Assembly (NCBI RefSeq): GCF_013409995.1
Contig: NZ_JACCBX010000004.1
Span: 372,001-436,000, forward strand
Direction: 5' to 3'
Length of the DNA stretch: 64,000 nucleotides
Origin: Neobacillus driksii
Lineage (GTDB): Bacteria; Bacillota; Bacilli; Bacillales; Cytobacillaceae
The notes under the pieces were generated by a model, which made no database searches, had not been told where the DNA came from, and was given only the letters and a program-made list of their open reading frames with translations. Within the stretch, counting starts at the first letter, position 1. Every line of letters starts with the position of its first letter. The translations under genes and the position numbers were made by a program. This document shows, in pieces, positions 25,900 to 34,431 of this stretch.

Positions 25900-26957
25900 T
25901 GACAAATCCGTGGAGCAACGGTAGTACCCCCGTTATCGGTATTTTGACAGCACGAAAAAAAGACGGCTCGATTGCTGGGAATGGCGCACTTTTTATTGAA
26001 CTGCAAAAAAAGCTTATTTCACTTAATGGAATAAGCTTTATCTTTACGCTCGATGGAGTTCATCAAGATTCCATTGACGGGTATATCTATATCCCAGAAA
26101 GAAATGATTGGGAAAGGATCACTTCTCCTTTTCCCGATCTCGTTTATAATCGAATACCCTTTCGAAGGTCTGAAGAAGAACTTAAAAGCAGTATATTTTT
26201 TGCTTGCTTGAAGGAAATGAACATTCCCTTTTTTAATCCCGGTTTTATTGATAAATCTGAGCTTTATAACCTCTTTAAAAAACATCCCTTTCTTCACACT
26301 TTTTTACCAGCCACCATCCCAGCCAAGAATAAACAAAAGCTTTCTGTCTTTTTATCTCAATACCAATCGATATACTTAAAACCTTCTCAATCAGCAAGAG
26401 GGAACGGCATTTTCAAGTTAGAACTAGATACGGCGCATAGGGTACTTTTAAAAGGATTAAACGAAAAAGATGAATTCGTTACATTTGATTTTTTTTGGGA
26501 AAAGTGGGAAAGAATGCTTGTCGAGAAAAACTATTTGGCCCAAGAGGAAATAAAGCCGGTCCTTTATGAAGGAAAACGATTTGATTTTCGTATTCTAGCA
26601 CATGCTGAAAAAAATCATTATAAGGTTACGGGAATCGGAATCAGACAATCCCAAAAGCAGGATATCACCACCCATGTTCCTTCAGGCGGAAGGGTTTTAC
26701 CATATGAACAATTACAAAACAAGGAATACGATTTTTTTATTGAAACTATTGTCCAACACATTGGTGCATCACTAACAGAAGCGTTTGGCTTTTTCGGTGA
26801 ATTCTCGATTGATATGGGGATTAGCCAATCTGGACAATTCTATATTTATGAGGTGAACTCAAAGCCGATGAGCTTTGATGAGACAGAAATAGAAGAAAAA
26901 AGAATCGAACATTTATGTCAGTTGTTCCAGCAGCTGACCGCCCCAAAAAAAGACTGA
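25893..26957 (+). CDS. YheC/YheD-family ATP-grasp protein (paralogue 4)
   Basis: 354 aa. The start ATG at 25893 overlaps the stop of paralogue 3 (GAGGAAG upstream). Short form without the N-terminal beta domain; it begins VIGILTARKKDGS. The glycine-rich loop is altered to KPSQSARGNGIFKL, but KRFDFRIL and YIYEVNSKPMSF are conserved. No terminator is obvious behind it, so transcription may run into yheE. Confidence 0.86.
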   Translation: MVVTNPWSNGSTPVIGILTARKKDGSIAGNGALFIELQKKLISLNGISFIFTLDGVHQDSIDGYIYIPERNDWERITSPFPDLVYNRIPFRRSEEELKSSIFFACLKEMNIPFFNPGFIDKSELYNLFKKHPFLHTFLPATIPAKNKQKLSVFLSQYQSIYLKPSQSARGNGIFKLELDTAHRVLLKGLNEKDEFVTFDFFWEKWERMLVEKNYLAQEEIKPVLYEGKRFDFRILAHAEKNHYKVTGIGIRQSQKQDITTHVPSGGRVLPYEQLQNKEYDFFIETIVQHIGASLTEAFGFFGEFSIDMGISQSGQFYIYEVNSKPMSFDETEIEEKRIEHLCQLFQQLTAPKKD

Positions 26958-27032
26958 AAACTTTCACTGGATTGTATTTATTATTTCCCGTAAGCTAGTA
27001 GTAATCACTAGTATATAAGGGAGATGGTACCA

Positions 27033-27242
27033 TTGCTCACACACTTTCAATTTAAGCCATTATTTGAAAATAAGAATATTCCAGGCTGGAATTTTTCCTT
27101 TTATTTTAAAAAGCAAAGATTTTCAGGTATCTATCACCAAACCGGAAAAATTGAATGGACAGTGAATACTCCCGAACAGGATGATATTGAAACATTAACC
27201 ACCCAAATCCATGAGTTAATGCTGTACCACGTTTACGAATAA
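27033..27242 (+). CDS. yheE: YheE family protein
   Basis: 69 aa if begun at TTG 27033, which has AAGGGAG nine bases upstream and yields MLTHFQFKPLFENK; the ATG at 27024 sits too close to that ribosome site. Matches YheE by sequence and by its place after the yheC/D genes. Small, soluble, aromatic-rich, function unknown. Confidence 0.8.
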   Translation: MLTHFQFKPLFENKNIPGWNFSFYFKKQRFSGIYHQTGKIEWTVNTPEQDDIETLTTQIHELMLYHVYE

Positions 27243-27300
27243 TAACTAGCTTGAATGAAATATTGCCCTTTCCGCAAACTATTAGAAAAGAGGAAAGGGA

Positions 27301-27504
27301 ATGGTCATTGTGGAAGAAGGAAAAAAAGTGCAAACAAAAACAGATTTACAGTATGAAGGCAAAGACCAGGTCTATTTAGATATAGACAGAATTATAAATG
27401 AAGGATTATCAGGTGGATCCGTTCACGCGCGTCCTGACACCACCAATATTGAAGAAGCACGAAATCTTACTGAAGAAGAACCCCCATCTAATGTAAATGA
27501 ATAA
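27301..27504 (+). CDS. Small acidic protein, unknown function
   Basis: 67 aa, hydrophilic and probably largely disordered, with no membrane helix. GAGGAAAGGGA lies just before the ATG; the GTG at 27310 is an alternative start. It is bounded by a terminator downstream. Its place after yheE suggests a sporulation link, but I do not recognise the family. Confidence 0.6.
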   Translation: MVIVEEGKKVQTKTDLQYEGKDQVYLDIDRIINEGLSGGSVHARPDTTNIEEARNLTEEEPPSNVNE

Positions 27505-27508
27505 AGCA

Positions 27509-27552
27509 GAAAAAGGCTGACACGTTGACAACTTCACGAGTCAGCCTTTTAT
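27509..27552 (+). terminator. Terminator
   Basis: AAAAAGGCTGAC ... GTCAGCCTTTT, with a second short pairing (ACGTTG/CTTCACG region) in the loop. Ends the yheE-side transcript. Confidence 0.85.
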
Positions 27553-27621
27553 AATTTAAGCAGAAATAATGTTATAATTAATTCATTATTTTTTTAAATT
27601 TTTAAAATGGAGTAGTTGACC

Positions 27622-28524
27622 TTGTTAAAAAAACTCATGTCTTTATACAAAGATTCAATATTATATTCTGAACTGCCTAAACATACATCTGACCATTTTT
27701 ACATATTTTTTGACGAACCTCAAAATAACTGGCTTGCCATACCTAAAGCAAGTCTAACAGAAAAAGAGATCAATCTCCTTCAAGTTCTATATGAACAAGT
27801 GAAAATTCCTTTGAAGCCATTATCCACACTATCGCGAATATGGCATGATTATTTACTATTTAATGGGTCCATGCCTTCACTCAGTGCCGAAAGTAATTTT
27901 CGTTTCATTCAGTTCCATGTTAAAGGTCTTGGGGTTGACCCAACAGAAATTGAGCCTGCAATCAAAGGCTTTTTTTCTGATGAGGTACAAATTATTTGGG
28001 AAGATGATCATAATGGGATCGTCATCGAAGAAAGAAGACAATTGTCCCTCACTGAAAGTGAATTATCTTCGATGGCTGATACGTTAGAAAGTGATTTTTA
28101 TGTAAAAATATCTTTTTATTTTGGGAGGGTTTACCCGTTCTCAAGTCACTTACGTAATCAATTTCTACAAGAAAAAGAGTATTTTGAATTCGCCAAAGAA
28201 AACCTTGAACGTACAAATATTCTTACCTTCGAAAAAATTTTCCCTGCCTTCGTGGCATTTAATCTGCCTGATTTCATGAAAGAAAAGATTAAACAGGAGC
28301 TATCCTCTGTATTCTCAGAAGATCCTGAGTTATATACAACCATCAAAGTCTTCCTTGAAAATAATCTGAATGCTAGTTTAACGGCTAAAAAATTATATAT
28401 CCATCGAAATACACTACAGTATCGGATTGATAAATTTATTGATAAAACAGGAGTACAATTAAAAGACTTTTACGGAGCTTTTACCGTCTTTTTAGCGTGC
28501 CTGCTTTTTGAACAAAGGAAATAG
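27622..28524 (+). CDS. PucR/CdaR-type regulator, YxkF-like
   Basis: 300 aa from TTG 27622 (GGAG nine bases upstream). Only the C-terminal HTH_30 helix-turn-helix is clear: NASLTAKKLYIHRNTLQYRI near residues 250-280. The N-terminal part has no recognised sensor. In B. subtilis a similar gene (yxkF) also stands beside msmX, so it may control that ATPase or sugar uptake; this is inferred from context. Confidence 0.75.
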   Translation: MLKKLMSLYKDSILYSELPKHTSDHFYIFFDEPQNNWLAIPKASLTEKEINLLQVLYEQVKIPLKPLSTLSRIWHDYLLFNGSMPSLSAESNFRFIQFHVKGLGVDPTEIEPAIKGFFSDEVQIIWEDDHNGIVIEERRQLSLTESELSSMADTLESDFYVKISFYFGRVYPFSSHLRNQFLQEKEYFEFAKENLERTNILTFEKIFPAFVAFNLPDFMKEKIKQELSSVFSEDPELYTTIKVFLENNLNASLTAKKLYIHRNTLQYRIDKFIDKTGVQLKDFYGAFTVFLACLLFEQRK

Positions 28525-28535
28525 AAATTGGGTTA

Positions 28536-28582
28536 GGACACAATGCACAAATTTCTCTTTAGGAACTTTGTGCATTGTGTCC
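28536..28582. repeat. Perfect 16-bp inverted repeat between regulator and msmX
   Basis: GGACACAATGCACAAA (28536-28551) is exactly mirrored by TTTGTGCATTGTGTCC (28567-28582) around a 15-nt loop. No T-run follows, so it is an unusual terminator. It could be a terminator-like hairpin, an mRNA processing site or an operator. It lies 60 bp before msmX. Confidence 0.85.
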
Positions 28583-28644
28583 ATATTGTTTGAAAACCTT
28601 TTCATGTACACTTAAGTTAATCAAAACTTAGGAGGGTTTACACA

Positions 28645-29754
28645 ATGGCAGAATTAAAATTAGATCATATTTATAAAATCTATGACAATAAAGTAACGGC
28701 GGTTACAGACTTTAACCTACATATCCAAGATAAGGAATTTATCGTATTTGTAGGTCCATCTGGCTGCGGTAAATCAACAACATTACGTATGGTCGCTGGT
28801 CTTGAAGAAATTTCTAAAGGTGACTTTTACATCGACGGAAAAAGAGTAAACGATGTAGCTCCTAAAGATCGTGATATCGCAATGGTATTCCAAAACTATG
28901 CCCTTTATCCGCATATGACAGTTTACGATAATATGGCTTTCGGTTTAAAACTTCGTAAATTTCCAAAGGATGAAATCGAACGTCGTGTAAATGAAGCAGC
29001 AAAAATTCTTGGATTAGAAGCTTACTTAAAAAGAAAGCCAAAAGCATTATCAGGTGGTCAGCGTCAGCGTGTTGCATTAGGACGTGCGATTGTCCGTGAC
29101 GCAAAGGTATTCTTAATGGACGAGCCTCTTTCAAACCTTGATGCAAAGCTCCGTGTAGCGATGCGTGCTGAAATCGCGAAGCTTCACCGTCGTTTAAATA
29201 CAACAACTATTTATGTAACACATGACCAAACAGAAGCAATGACAATGGCTTCAAGACTTGTAGTTATGAAGGATGGTGTTATCCAACAAGTGGGTACACC
29301 AAAAGAAGTCTATGAAAAGCCTGAGAACGTATTCGTCGGCGGATTTATCGGTTCTCCTGCGATGAACTTCTTCAATGGTAAACTTGAAAATGGCAAGTTT
29401 ATCATTGGAAAAACTTCACTCGCAGTTCCAGAAGGTAAAATGAAAGTTCTTCGTGAACAAGGATATGTTGGTAAAGAAATTATCCTTGGTGTTCGTCCAG
29501 AAGACATCCATGATGAGCCTGTATTTATCGAAGCGTCTGCTGGTACAAAAGTTAACCTAAATGTTGATGTAGCTGAATTAACTGGAGCAGAATTAATGGT
29601 CTACTCAAGTTTAGATGGTCAGGACTTTGTTGCACGTCTAGATTCAAGAGCTGACATTCACCCAGGAGATACATTAGAACTAGCATTTGATTTAAATAAA
29701 GGTCATTTCTTTGACGCTGAAACTGAGTCCCGCATCCGTGTGGCTAACGAATAG
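28645..29754 (+). CDS. msmX: Multi-sugar ABC transporter ATPase MsmX
   Basis: 369 aa MalK/UgpC-type ATPase. Walker [10 protein letters not shown] is near residue 37, Q-loop [12 protein letters not shown], signature [14 protein letters not shown], Walker [15 protein letters not shown], then a C-terminal TOBE/OB regulatory domain (ILGVRPEDI). No permease genes are adjacent. MsmX is known to energise several carbohydrate importers in trans. Codon use is strongly biased (CGT, GGT, ACA), suggesting high expression. AGGAGGG precedes the ATG. Confidence 0.95.
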   Translation: MAELKLDHIYKIYDNKVTAVTDFNLHIQDKEFIVFVGPSGCGKSTTLRMVAGLEEISKGDFYIDGKRVNDVAPKDRDIAMVFQNYALYPHMTVYDNMAFGLKLRKFPKDEIERRVNEAAKILGLEAYLKRKPKALSGGQRQRVALGRAIVRDAKVFLMDEPLSNLDAKLRVAMRAEIAKLHRRLNTTTIYVTHDQTEAMTMASRLVVMKDGVIQQVGTPKEVYEKPENVFVGGFIGSPAMNFFNGKLENGKFIIGKTSLAVPEGKMKVLREQGYVGKEIILGVRPEDIHDEPVFIEASAGTKVNLNVDVAELTGAELMVYSSLDGQDFVARLDSRADIHPGDTLELAFDLNKGHFFDAETESRIRVANE

Positions 29755-29756
29755 AT

Positions 29757-29793
29757 TAGCGGAAGTGCCTCTAGGCGCTGTAGCTAGACAATA
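29757..29793. repeat. Short (end-to-end) copy of the 13469 repeat
   Basis: AGCGGAAGTGCCT is followed directly by CTAGGCGCTGTAGCTAGACAA. These are the two ends of the element at 13469-13712 joined without the internal part, as in a solo-end or internally deleted copy. Confidence 0.7.
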
Positions 29794-29834
29794 CAAAAAA
29801 AGGTCCCGCCAATTGCGGGACCTTTTTTTGTATT
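29794..29834 (+). terminator. Bidirectional terminator after msmX
   Basis: AAAAAAAGGTCCCGC, CAATT, GCGGGACCTTTTTTT. Perfect stem with A- and T-runs, serving msmX and the convergent gene at 29836. Confidence 0.93.
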
Positions 29835-29835
29835 G

Positions 29836-30084
29836 TTATTCTTTAATAAAGATGACGTCATCGTTATGACAGGATGGACAAGTATAAAGGTGCGGGCATT
29901 TTTGACCTGAATGACTATCCGGAAAACCGTCTTCCATTTTCATTAGGTCAATTTCCATGTACGGACTATAATCATCAAAATAATCAATAAGTCTACCGCT
30001 ATCCACCATTTGTTCCCCGCAATGCGTACATAATAGATACATTTCACGTAAACCATTACATATTGGGCATATTGACATTTCCAT
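29836..30084 (-). CDS. Small zinc-ribbon-like protein
   Basis: 82 aa with four metal-ligand pairs: CPIC (6-9), CTHC (19-22), a CPH near residue 63 and CPSC near 69. This suggests one or two bound zinc ions. The middle is acidic. AAAGGGTGA precedes the ATGs at 30084 and 30078; the second is better spaced. Function and family not recognised. Confidence 0.7.
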   Translation of the reverse strand: MEMSICPICNGLREMYLLCTHCGEQMVDSGRLIDYFDDYSPYMEIDLMKMEDGFPDSHSGQKCPHLYTCPSCHNDDVIFIKE

Positions 30085-30230
30085 TCACCCTTTAGTTTTT
30101 AATATGAGATTAGTTTGCGTTACTATTACGGCACTATGTACTGGAATAAATTACCAGATAAATAAATCGAATAAGCTGTCCGATTTTAATCATAATAAAT
30201 ATTACAAAGCAAGCAACAACCTTACATCGA

Positions 30231-30309
30231 TGGGTTACCAAGTGAAAAGGAAATCTCTTTTCACCAACTAAAGGGTTTAAAGCCGGTGCAAGTCCGGCTA
30301 ACCCAGCCA
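30231..30309 (+). ncRNA. tRNA-Gln-like element (pseudo-tRNA or tRNA-like RNA)
   Basis: TGGGTTA (30231-30237) pairs perfectly with TAACCCA (30299-30305), followed by discriminator G and encoded CCA, as in Bacillus tRNA-Gln genes (TGGG...CCCAGCCA). A canonical 5-bp T-arm GCCGG/CCGGC (30282-30298) directly abuts the acceptor, but its loop is TGCAAGT rather than TTCRANY. After the acceptor, CCAAGTG..AAGG resembles a tRNA-Gln D-arm but pairs into a long hairpin GTGAAAAG/CTTTTCAC (30242-30264). No good anticodon stem with a UUG loop is seen. A functional glutamine tRNA is unlikely. Confidence 0.5.
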
Positions 30310-30358
30310 CACCAAAGGTAAGTATGAAGCAGCTCCAATATCTAATAACTTTATAAAA

Positions 30359-30420
30359 TGGGTTAGGCCATGGTGGCAATGGTTAGCTTAACCATAATGG
30401 TTCAATTCCATACTGACCCC
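30359..30420 (+). ncRNA. Second tRNA-like cloverleaf, without normal anticodon arm
   Basis: GGGTTAG (30360-30366) pairs with CTGACCC (30413-30419). Between them are three hairpins separated by single A residues: GCCA/TGGC (30367-30377), ATGGTTA/TAACCAT with loop GCT (30379-30395) and ATGG/CCAT with a canonical T-loop TTCAATT (30397-30411). It shares the start TGGGTTA with the element 50 bp upstream. The middle arm has a 3-nt loop, so it cannot decode. It ends 30 bp before the SASP start codon. Confidence 0.45.
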
Positions 30421-30449
30421 AAAATTATTAAGAGGAGTGTTATTCAACT

Positions 30450-30653
30450 ATGGCTAGTAACAACAACTCTAATCAACTTTTAGTACCAGGCGTTCAACAA
30501 GCACTTGATCAAATGAAGTATGAAATTGCTCAAGAATTTGGTGTAAATCTTGGTGCAGACACAACTTCACGTGCTAACGGTTCTGTCGGAGGAGAAATCA
30601 CTAAGCGTCTTGTTTCAATGGCAGAGCAACAACTTGGCGGATTCCAACGCTAA
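30450..30653 (+). CDS. sspB: Alpha/beta-type small acid-soluble spore protein
   Basis: 67 aa. Asn/Gln-rich N-terminus, [20 protein letters not shown] with the GPR protease site (E-I-A), then [26 protein letters not shown]. It coats and protects DNA in dormant spores and is degraded at germination. Normally transcribed by sigma-G in the forespore; CATACTG at 30409-30415 could be its -10, but no good -35 is visible. GAGGAG precedes the ATG. Several paralogues exist per genome, so the exact ssp letter is uncertain. Confidence 0.93.
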   Translation: MASNNNSNQLLVPGVQQALDQMKYEIAQEFGVNLGADTTSRANGSVGGEITKRLVSMAEQQLGGFQR

Positions 30654-30689
30654 TTTAAGTAAAACACTGTAAAAAAATTAAATAATATG

Positions 30690-30726
30690 GCTTAAGCCCC
30701 CTCCACTATCGGAGGGGGCTTTCATT
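30690..30726 (+). terminator. Bidirectional terminator between SASP gene and fumC
   Basis: AAGCCCCCTCC, ACTATC, GGAGGGGGCTT, then TCATTT. Very GC-rich stem between convergent genes. Confidence 0.92.
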
Positions 30727-30741
30727 TGGTCAAAAGTGTTC

Positions 30742-32121
30742 CTAAACCATATTTTCAGGCTTAATCCACTGGTCAAATTGTTCCGGGGTTACATAGCCTG
30801 TTTTTTCAGCTGCTTCTTTTAACGTGCAATTTTCTTTAAAAGCTAATTTGGCAATTTCAGCTGCTTTTTCATATCCTATATACGGGTTTAGTGCAGTTAC
30901 TAGCATCAAGGAACGTTCCACATGCTTTTTAATGACGTCCTTGTTGGACTCTATTCCAATAGCGCAATTTTCATTAAAGGAGCGAATGCTATCTGTTAAA
31001 AGTGTGATCGATTGAATAACATTATAGATAATCACTGGCTTAAAAACATTTAATTCAAAGTTTCCCTGGCTTGCAGCGAATCCAATCGTCGCGTCATTAC
31101 CAAAAATTTGGCATGCTACCATCGTTAATGCTTCACTTTGGGTTGGATTTACCTTTCCCGGCATGATTGAACTCCCCGGCTCATTTGCCGGAATCATCAA
31201 CTCGCCAATCCCACTTCTTGGTCCACTGGCCAGCCACCTTACATCATTGGCGATTTTCATCAAATCCGCTGCTAAAGCTTTTAACGCACCATGTAAAAAT
31301 ACCATTTCATCATGACTTGTTAAAGCATGAAATTTATTTGAAGATGCTTTAAATGGATACCCTGTATATGCCGCGAGTTTTTCCGCTACCTTATCACCAA
31401 ACTTGGGATGAGCATTTATACCCGTGCCAACGGCAGTTCCACCAATAGCCAAGTCAAGTACATACGTACCTGAGTCTTTCAGCATTCTTTCATTCTTTTC
31501 CAGCATTGCCCTCCAACCGCTGATTTCTTGACCAAGCGTGATGGGTGTTGCGTCCTGAAGATGTGTTCTCCCAATTTTCACGAGGTTCATAAAAGCTTTT
31601 TCCTTCGTTAAAAGGGTACTTTTCAATTCGTTGAGCGCTGGAAATAAATTTTCCGTCATTTTTATGTACGCAGCAACATGCATAGCAGTTGGAAAGGTAT
31701 CATTAGAGCTTTGAGACATATTTACATCATCATTAGGATGAATCCTCTCAACACTTCCTTGACTACGTAATAATTCATTCGCTCGATTTGCTATAACCTC
31801 ATTTACATTCATATTGGTTTGTGTTCCACTACCAGTCTGCCAGACAGCAAGCGGAAAATGCTCATCGAATACTCCTTTAAGTGTTTGATCACAAACCGTC
31901 AGAATTGCGGTCATTTTTTCTTTCGACAGTTTACCTAAATCATGGTTAACCTCTGCTGCTGCTTTTTTTATTAATGCTAGTGCATAAACCACTTCTAAGG
32001 GCATTTTTTCGCTGCCAATTTGAAAGTTTTCAGAGCTGCGTTGTGTTTGTGCCCCCCAATATTTATCCATTGGGACCTGAATCTCGCCAAGAGTATCTCT
32101 TTCCAATCTAAACTTTTCCAT
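30742..32121 (-). CDS. fumC: Class II fumarate hydratase
   Basis: 459 aa, oxygen-stable fumarase that interconverts fumarate and malate in the TCA cycle. Family signature [11 protein letters not shown], substrate-loop [22 protein letters not shown] and [13 protein letters not shown] are all present at expected spacing. The length equals B. subtilis FumC (CitG). Monocistronic; AGAGAGGTGGGAAGG stands before the ATG. Confidence 0.96.
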   Translation of the reverse strand: MEKFRLERDTLGEIQVPMDKYWGAQTQRSSENFQIGSEKMPLEVVYALALIKKAAAEVNHDLGKLSKEKMTAILTVCDQTLKGVFDEHFPLAVWQTGSGTQTNMNVNEVIANRANELLRSQGSVERIHPNDDVNMSQSSNDTFPTAMHVAAYIKMTENLFPALNELKSTLLTKEKAFMNLVKIGRTHLQDATPITLGQEISGWRAMLEKNERMLKDSGTYVLDLAIGGTAVGTGINAHPKFGDKVAEKLAAYTGYPFKASSNKFHALTSHDEMVFLHGALKALAADLMKIANDVRWLASGPRSGIGELMIPANEPGSSIMPGKVNPTQSEALTMVACQIFGNDATIGFAASQGNFELNVFKPVIIYNVIQSITLLTDSIRSFNENCAIGIESNKDVIKKHVERSLMLVTALNPYIGYEKAAEIAKLAFKENCTLKEAAEKTGYVTPEQFDQWIKPENMV

Positions 32122-32180
32122 TCCTTCCCACCTCTCTAATTCATTTTTGCATCTATATTCCTATCTTTATTCCCTGTTGC

Positions 32181-32210
32181 TAAAAAAAAATGCAGACATT
32201 TTGTCTGCAT
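32181..32210 (-). terminator. Terminator after the 27-codon ORF
   Basis: On the minus strand ATGCAGACA, AAA, TGTCTGCAT, then nine T residues. It starts immediately after the stop codon of the small ORF at 32211, supporting that ORF as a real transcript end. Confidence 0.9.
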
Positions 32211-32294
32211 TTAATGTTTCACGACCATATAACCGATAAAATAAGAAAGAATTAAGAAACTGCCTATTACATTTACGATTGAAAAGTCTGCCAT
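32211..32294 (-). CDS. 27-residue membrane peptide, unknown
   Basis: The peptide is MADFSIVNVIGSFLILSYFI followed by GYMVVKH, one membrane span with an acidic head and a basic tail. AAGGGTGG lies 7-8 nt before the ATG and a strong terminator abuts the stop. It lies alone between fumC and yheH. The layout resembles small regulatory subunits of membrane complexes, but no partner is implied by the neighbours and I do not recognise the family. Confidence 0.6.
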   Translation of the reverse strand: MADFSIVNVIGSFLILSYFIGYMVVKH

Positions 32295-32415
32295 CTAATT
32301 CCACCCTTGTATATTTATTAAACAGCTTAAACATATATAAATTATCATAAAAAGGGTGTTTTACCTGTGATAAAAATAACAGTTTACGGGTGTTAAATTG
32401 AACATTTTGTGAACG

Positions 32416-34431
32416 TTAACCTGCAATTCCTGCACTGCCTTTTTGTAGTTCATACATTTGAAAGTATTTTCCTCCTAAAACCATCAATTCTTCATGTGAA
32501 CCATGTTCGACAATCTTACCACGATCTAACACAAGTATTTGATCAGCATTGCGAATAGTTGATAACCTGTGTGCAATAATAAACGTGGTTCTACCCTTTT
32601 TCAAGACATCCATAGCTTCTTGGATAACAGCTTCGGTTTCAGTATCTATGCTTGATGTGGCTTCATCTAAGATTAAAATAGCTGGATTAAAAGCTAGGGC
32701 TCTTGCAAAGGAAATTAACTGGCGCTGTCCACTTGATAACGTACTACCTTTTTCAATTACCGGTTCATCATAACCATTCTCCAGGTTCTTAAATACCTTA
32801 TCTGCTCCAACATCCTTTAAAGCTTTTTCAACCATGTCTCTAGTAATCGATGGATCACTAAGACTCACATTCGAGGCAATTGTACCCGTAAACAAATATG
32901 GATCCTGCAAGACAATCCCCATATGATTACGAATCGTTTGACGTGGAATGCTGACAATATCCTTGCCATCAATAAGAATTTTGCCCTTTTGACAATCATA
33001 GAAACGGAAAAGTAAATTCATGATCGAGCTTTTTCCAGATCCCGTGTGTCCTACAAGCGCGACGGTCTGCCCTTGTTTCGCCTCAAAGTGAATATCTTTC
33101 AAAACATACTCTCCATCTTTGTAGCCAAACGACACTTGGTCGAATGTAACATTACCTTTAAAACGATCGATTCTTTGTGTACTTACATTCTCACCTGGTT
33201 CATCCATAAGTTTAAAGACTCTTTCACCTGCCACTAAGGCCGTTTCTAAATTGGCTAATTGATTGACGATCCCCTGTACGGGCTGAAAAAGACGGTTAAT
33301 GTAATCAACAAATGCATACAGCACTCCTAACGAAATAACAGAAGCAGGGCTTAACGCCTGACCCCCAAAGTACCATATGAATGCAACAAAAACTAGATTC
33401 CTTAGAACCCCCACTAAATTATGAGAAGTTAAAGCATTTAAACTTAATAATTTATTTTGGTAGGTAAAATGTTCTGTATTTAGTTTTTCAAATTCCTTTT
33501 CTGTTTCTTTTTCTCTTCTAAATGCTTGAATGATGCTCATGCCGCCAATCGATTCATTAATGGTTGCATTGATATCACTAATTCGTGAACGAATAACATG
33601 ATTGTATTTGGAAGCAAACTTTCGATACACTAACATCCAACCGTAAAGAATAGGTAATAGAATTAGACAAATAGCAGCAAGTTTCACATCCAAGATAAAA
33701 AGTGCCGCATATATACCTGTAATATAAATTGCACTGGTAAAAAATTGAGCAAGTACCGTCACATATAATTCGCGGATTGCTTCAGTGTCATTGGTAATCC
33801 TGGCAACCACTTTTCCAGCAGGAAGGTTATCAAAGTATTGGATGGGAAGCCGTTGGATCTGGCCAAATACATCCTCTCGCATTTTTTGAATAATTCGATT
33901 TGCTGACGTCTGAAGTAAAAAACGCTGACCATATTGAAATATCGCTGAAATTACTAGTAAGCCAAAATAAATGATCAACAGCTTAATAATGCCCGGAATC
34001 TCCAGTTCGTAAAACGCCATTAGCTCTTTCGTTGTAAGGACTTGTGCGTTATATTCCGCCCTTTTCGTCCCCTTTTGAACCGTTAAAACACCGTCTTTTA
34101 AGGTTCTTTTCCCATCGAATTCAAGATTCCCTTCGACGATGACAAACCTTGCATCTACCTGCAATATTCTAAGTTCCTTCCCCTTTTGTTCATTGTTTGG
34201 AAAATTCTTTTCCTTTTTATAAAATTGCCCATTATATTCTGCCGTGTTTTTTTCACTAGAAGTTTCATACCAAACAGATTCAATCCCCAAAATATGTTGG
34301 TCAATAATATTTTTTGCGATGAATGGACCAGCTAAATCAGTAACAACGGAAATGGTCAGCATAAATAGTGCTGCAACAATGATTTTTTTATAGTTTAATG
34401 CATACTGCGTTAATCGTCGGCCTGTATTCAT
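32416..34431 (-). CDS. yheH: Heterodimeric multidrug ABC exporter subunit YheH (BmrD type)
   Basis: 671 aa. Six-helix membrane domain with a ~100-residue extracytoplasmic insertion between helices 1 and 2 (about residues 42-140), as in BmrD, then an ATPase domain: Walker A GHTGSGKSS, signature STLSSGQRQL, Walker B AILILDEATSSID with the catalytic Glu. It supplies the competent ATPase site. Its ATG overlaps the yheI stop (ATGA), with GAGGAGGTGA upstream. BmrCD exports several antibiotics and dyes. Confidence 0.93.
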   Translation of the reverse strand: MNTGRRLTQYALNYKKIIVAALFMLTISVVTDLAGPFIAKNIIDQHILGIESVWYETSSEKNTAEYNGQFYKKEKNFPNNEQKGKELRILQVDARFVIVEGNLEFDGKRTLKDGVLTVQKGTKRAEYNAQVLTTKELMAFYELEIPGIIKLLIIYFGLLVISAIFQYGQRFLLQTSANRIIQKMREDVFGQIQRLPIQYFDNLPAGKVVARITNDTEAIRELYVTVLAQFFTSAIYITGIYAALFILDVKLAAICLILLPILYGWMLVYRKFASKYNHVIRSRISDINATINESIGGMSIIQAFRREKETEKEFEKLNTEHFTYQNKLLSLNALTSHNLVGVLRNLVFVAFIWYFGGQALSPASVISLGVLYAFVDYINRLFQPVQGIVNQLANLETALVAGERVFKLMDEPGENVSTQRIDRFKGNVTFDQVSFGYKDGEYVLKDIHFEAKQGQTVALVGHTGSGKSSIMNLLFRFYDCQKGKILIDGKDIVSIPRQTIRNHMGIVLQDPYLFTGTIASNVSLSDPSITRDMVEKALKDVGADKVFKNLENGYDEPVIEKGSTLSSGQRQLISFARALAFNPAILILDEATSSIDTETEAVIQEAMDVLKKGRTTFIIAHRLSTIRNADQILVLDRGKIVEHGSHEELMVLGGKYFQMYELQKGSAGIAG

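Noticed and set aside
30271..30315. Cobalamin-riboswitch-like core (AAAGGG, GCCGGTGCAAGTCCGGC, then CCC and GCCAC)
   Set aside because: The rest of a cobalamin aptamer (5' GGTGCC-type and 3' GCCAGGAGACC-type segments) is missing, the downstream gene is a spore DNA-binding protein, and the 7-bp acceptor plus GCCA end fits a tRNA-Gln-like fold better. A cmsearch with the cobalamin model would settle it.
30134..30379. 81-codon open frame on the minus strand
   Set aside because: Runs antisense through the tRNA-like elements, lacks a good ribosome site, and its sequence reflects the RNA stems.
30393..30399. CATAATG as sigma-G -10 of the SASP gene
   Set aside because: The -10 match is good but no TGnATA-like -35 lies 17-18 bp upstream and it sits within the cloverleaf; CATACTG at 30409 is equally possible. 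Neither is called as a feature.
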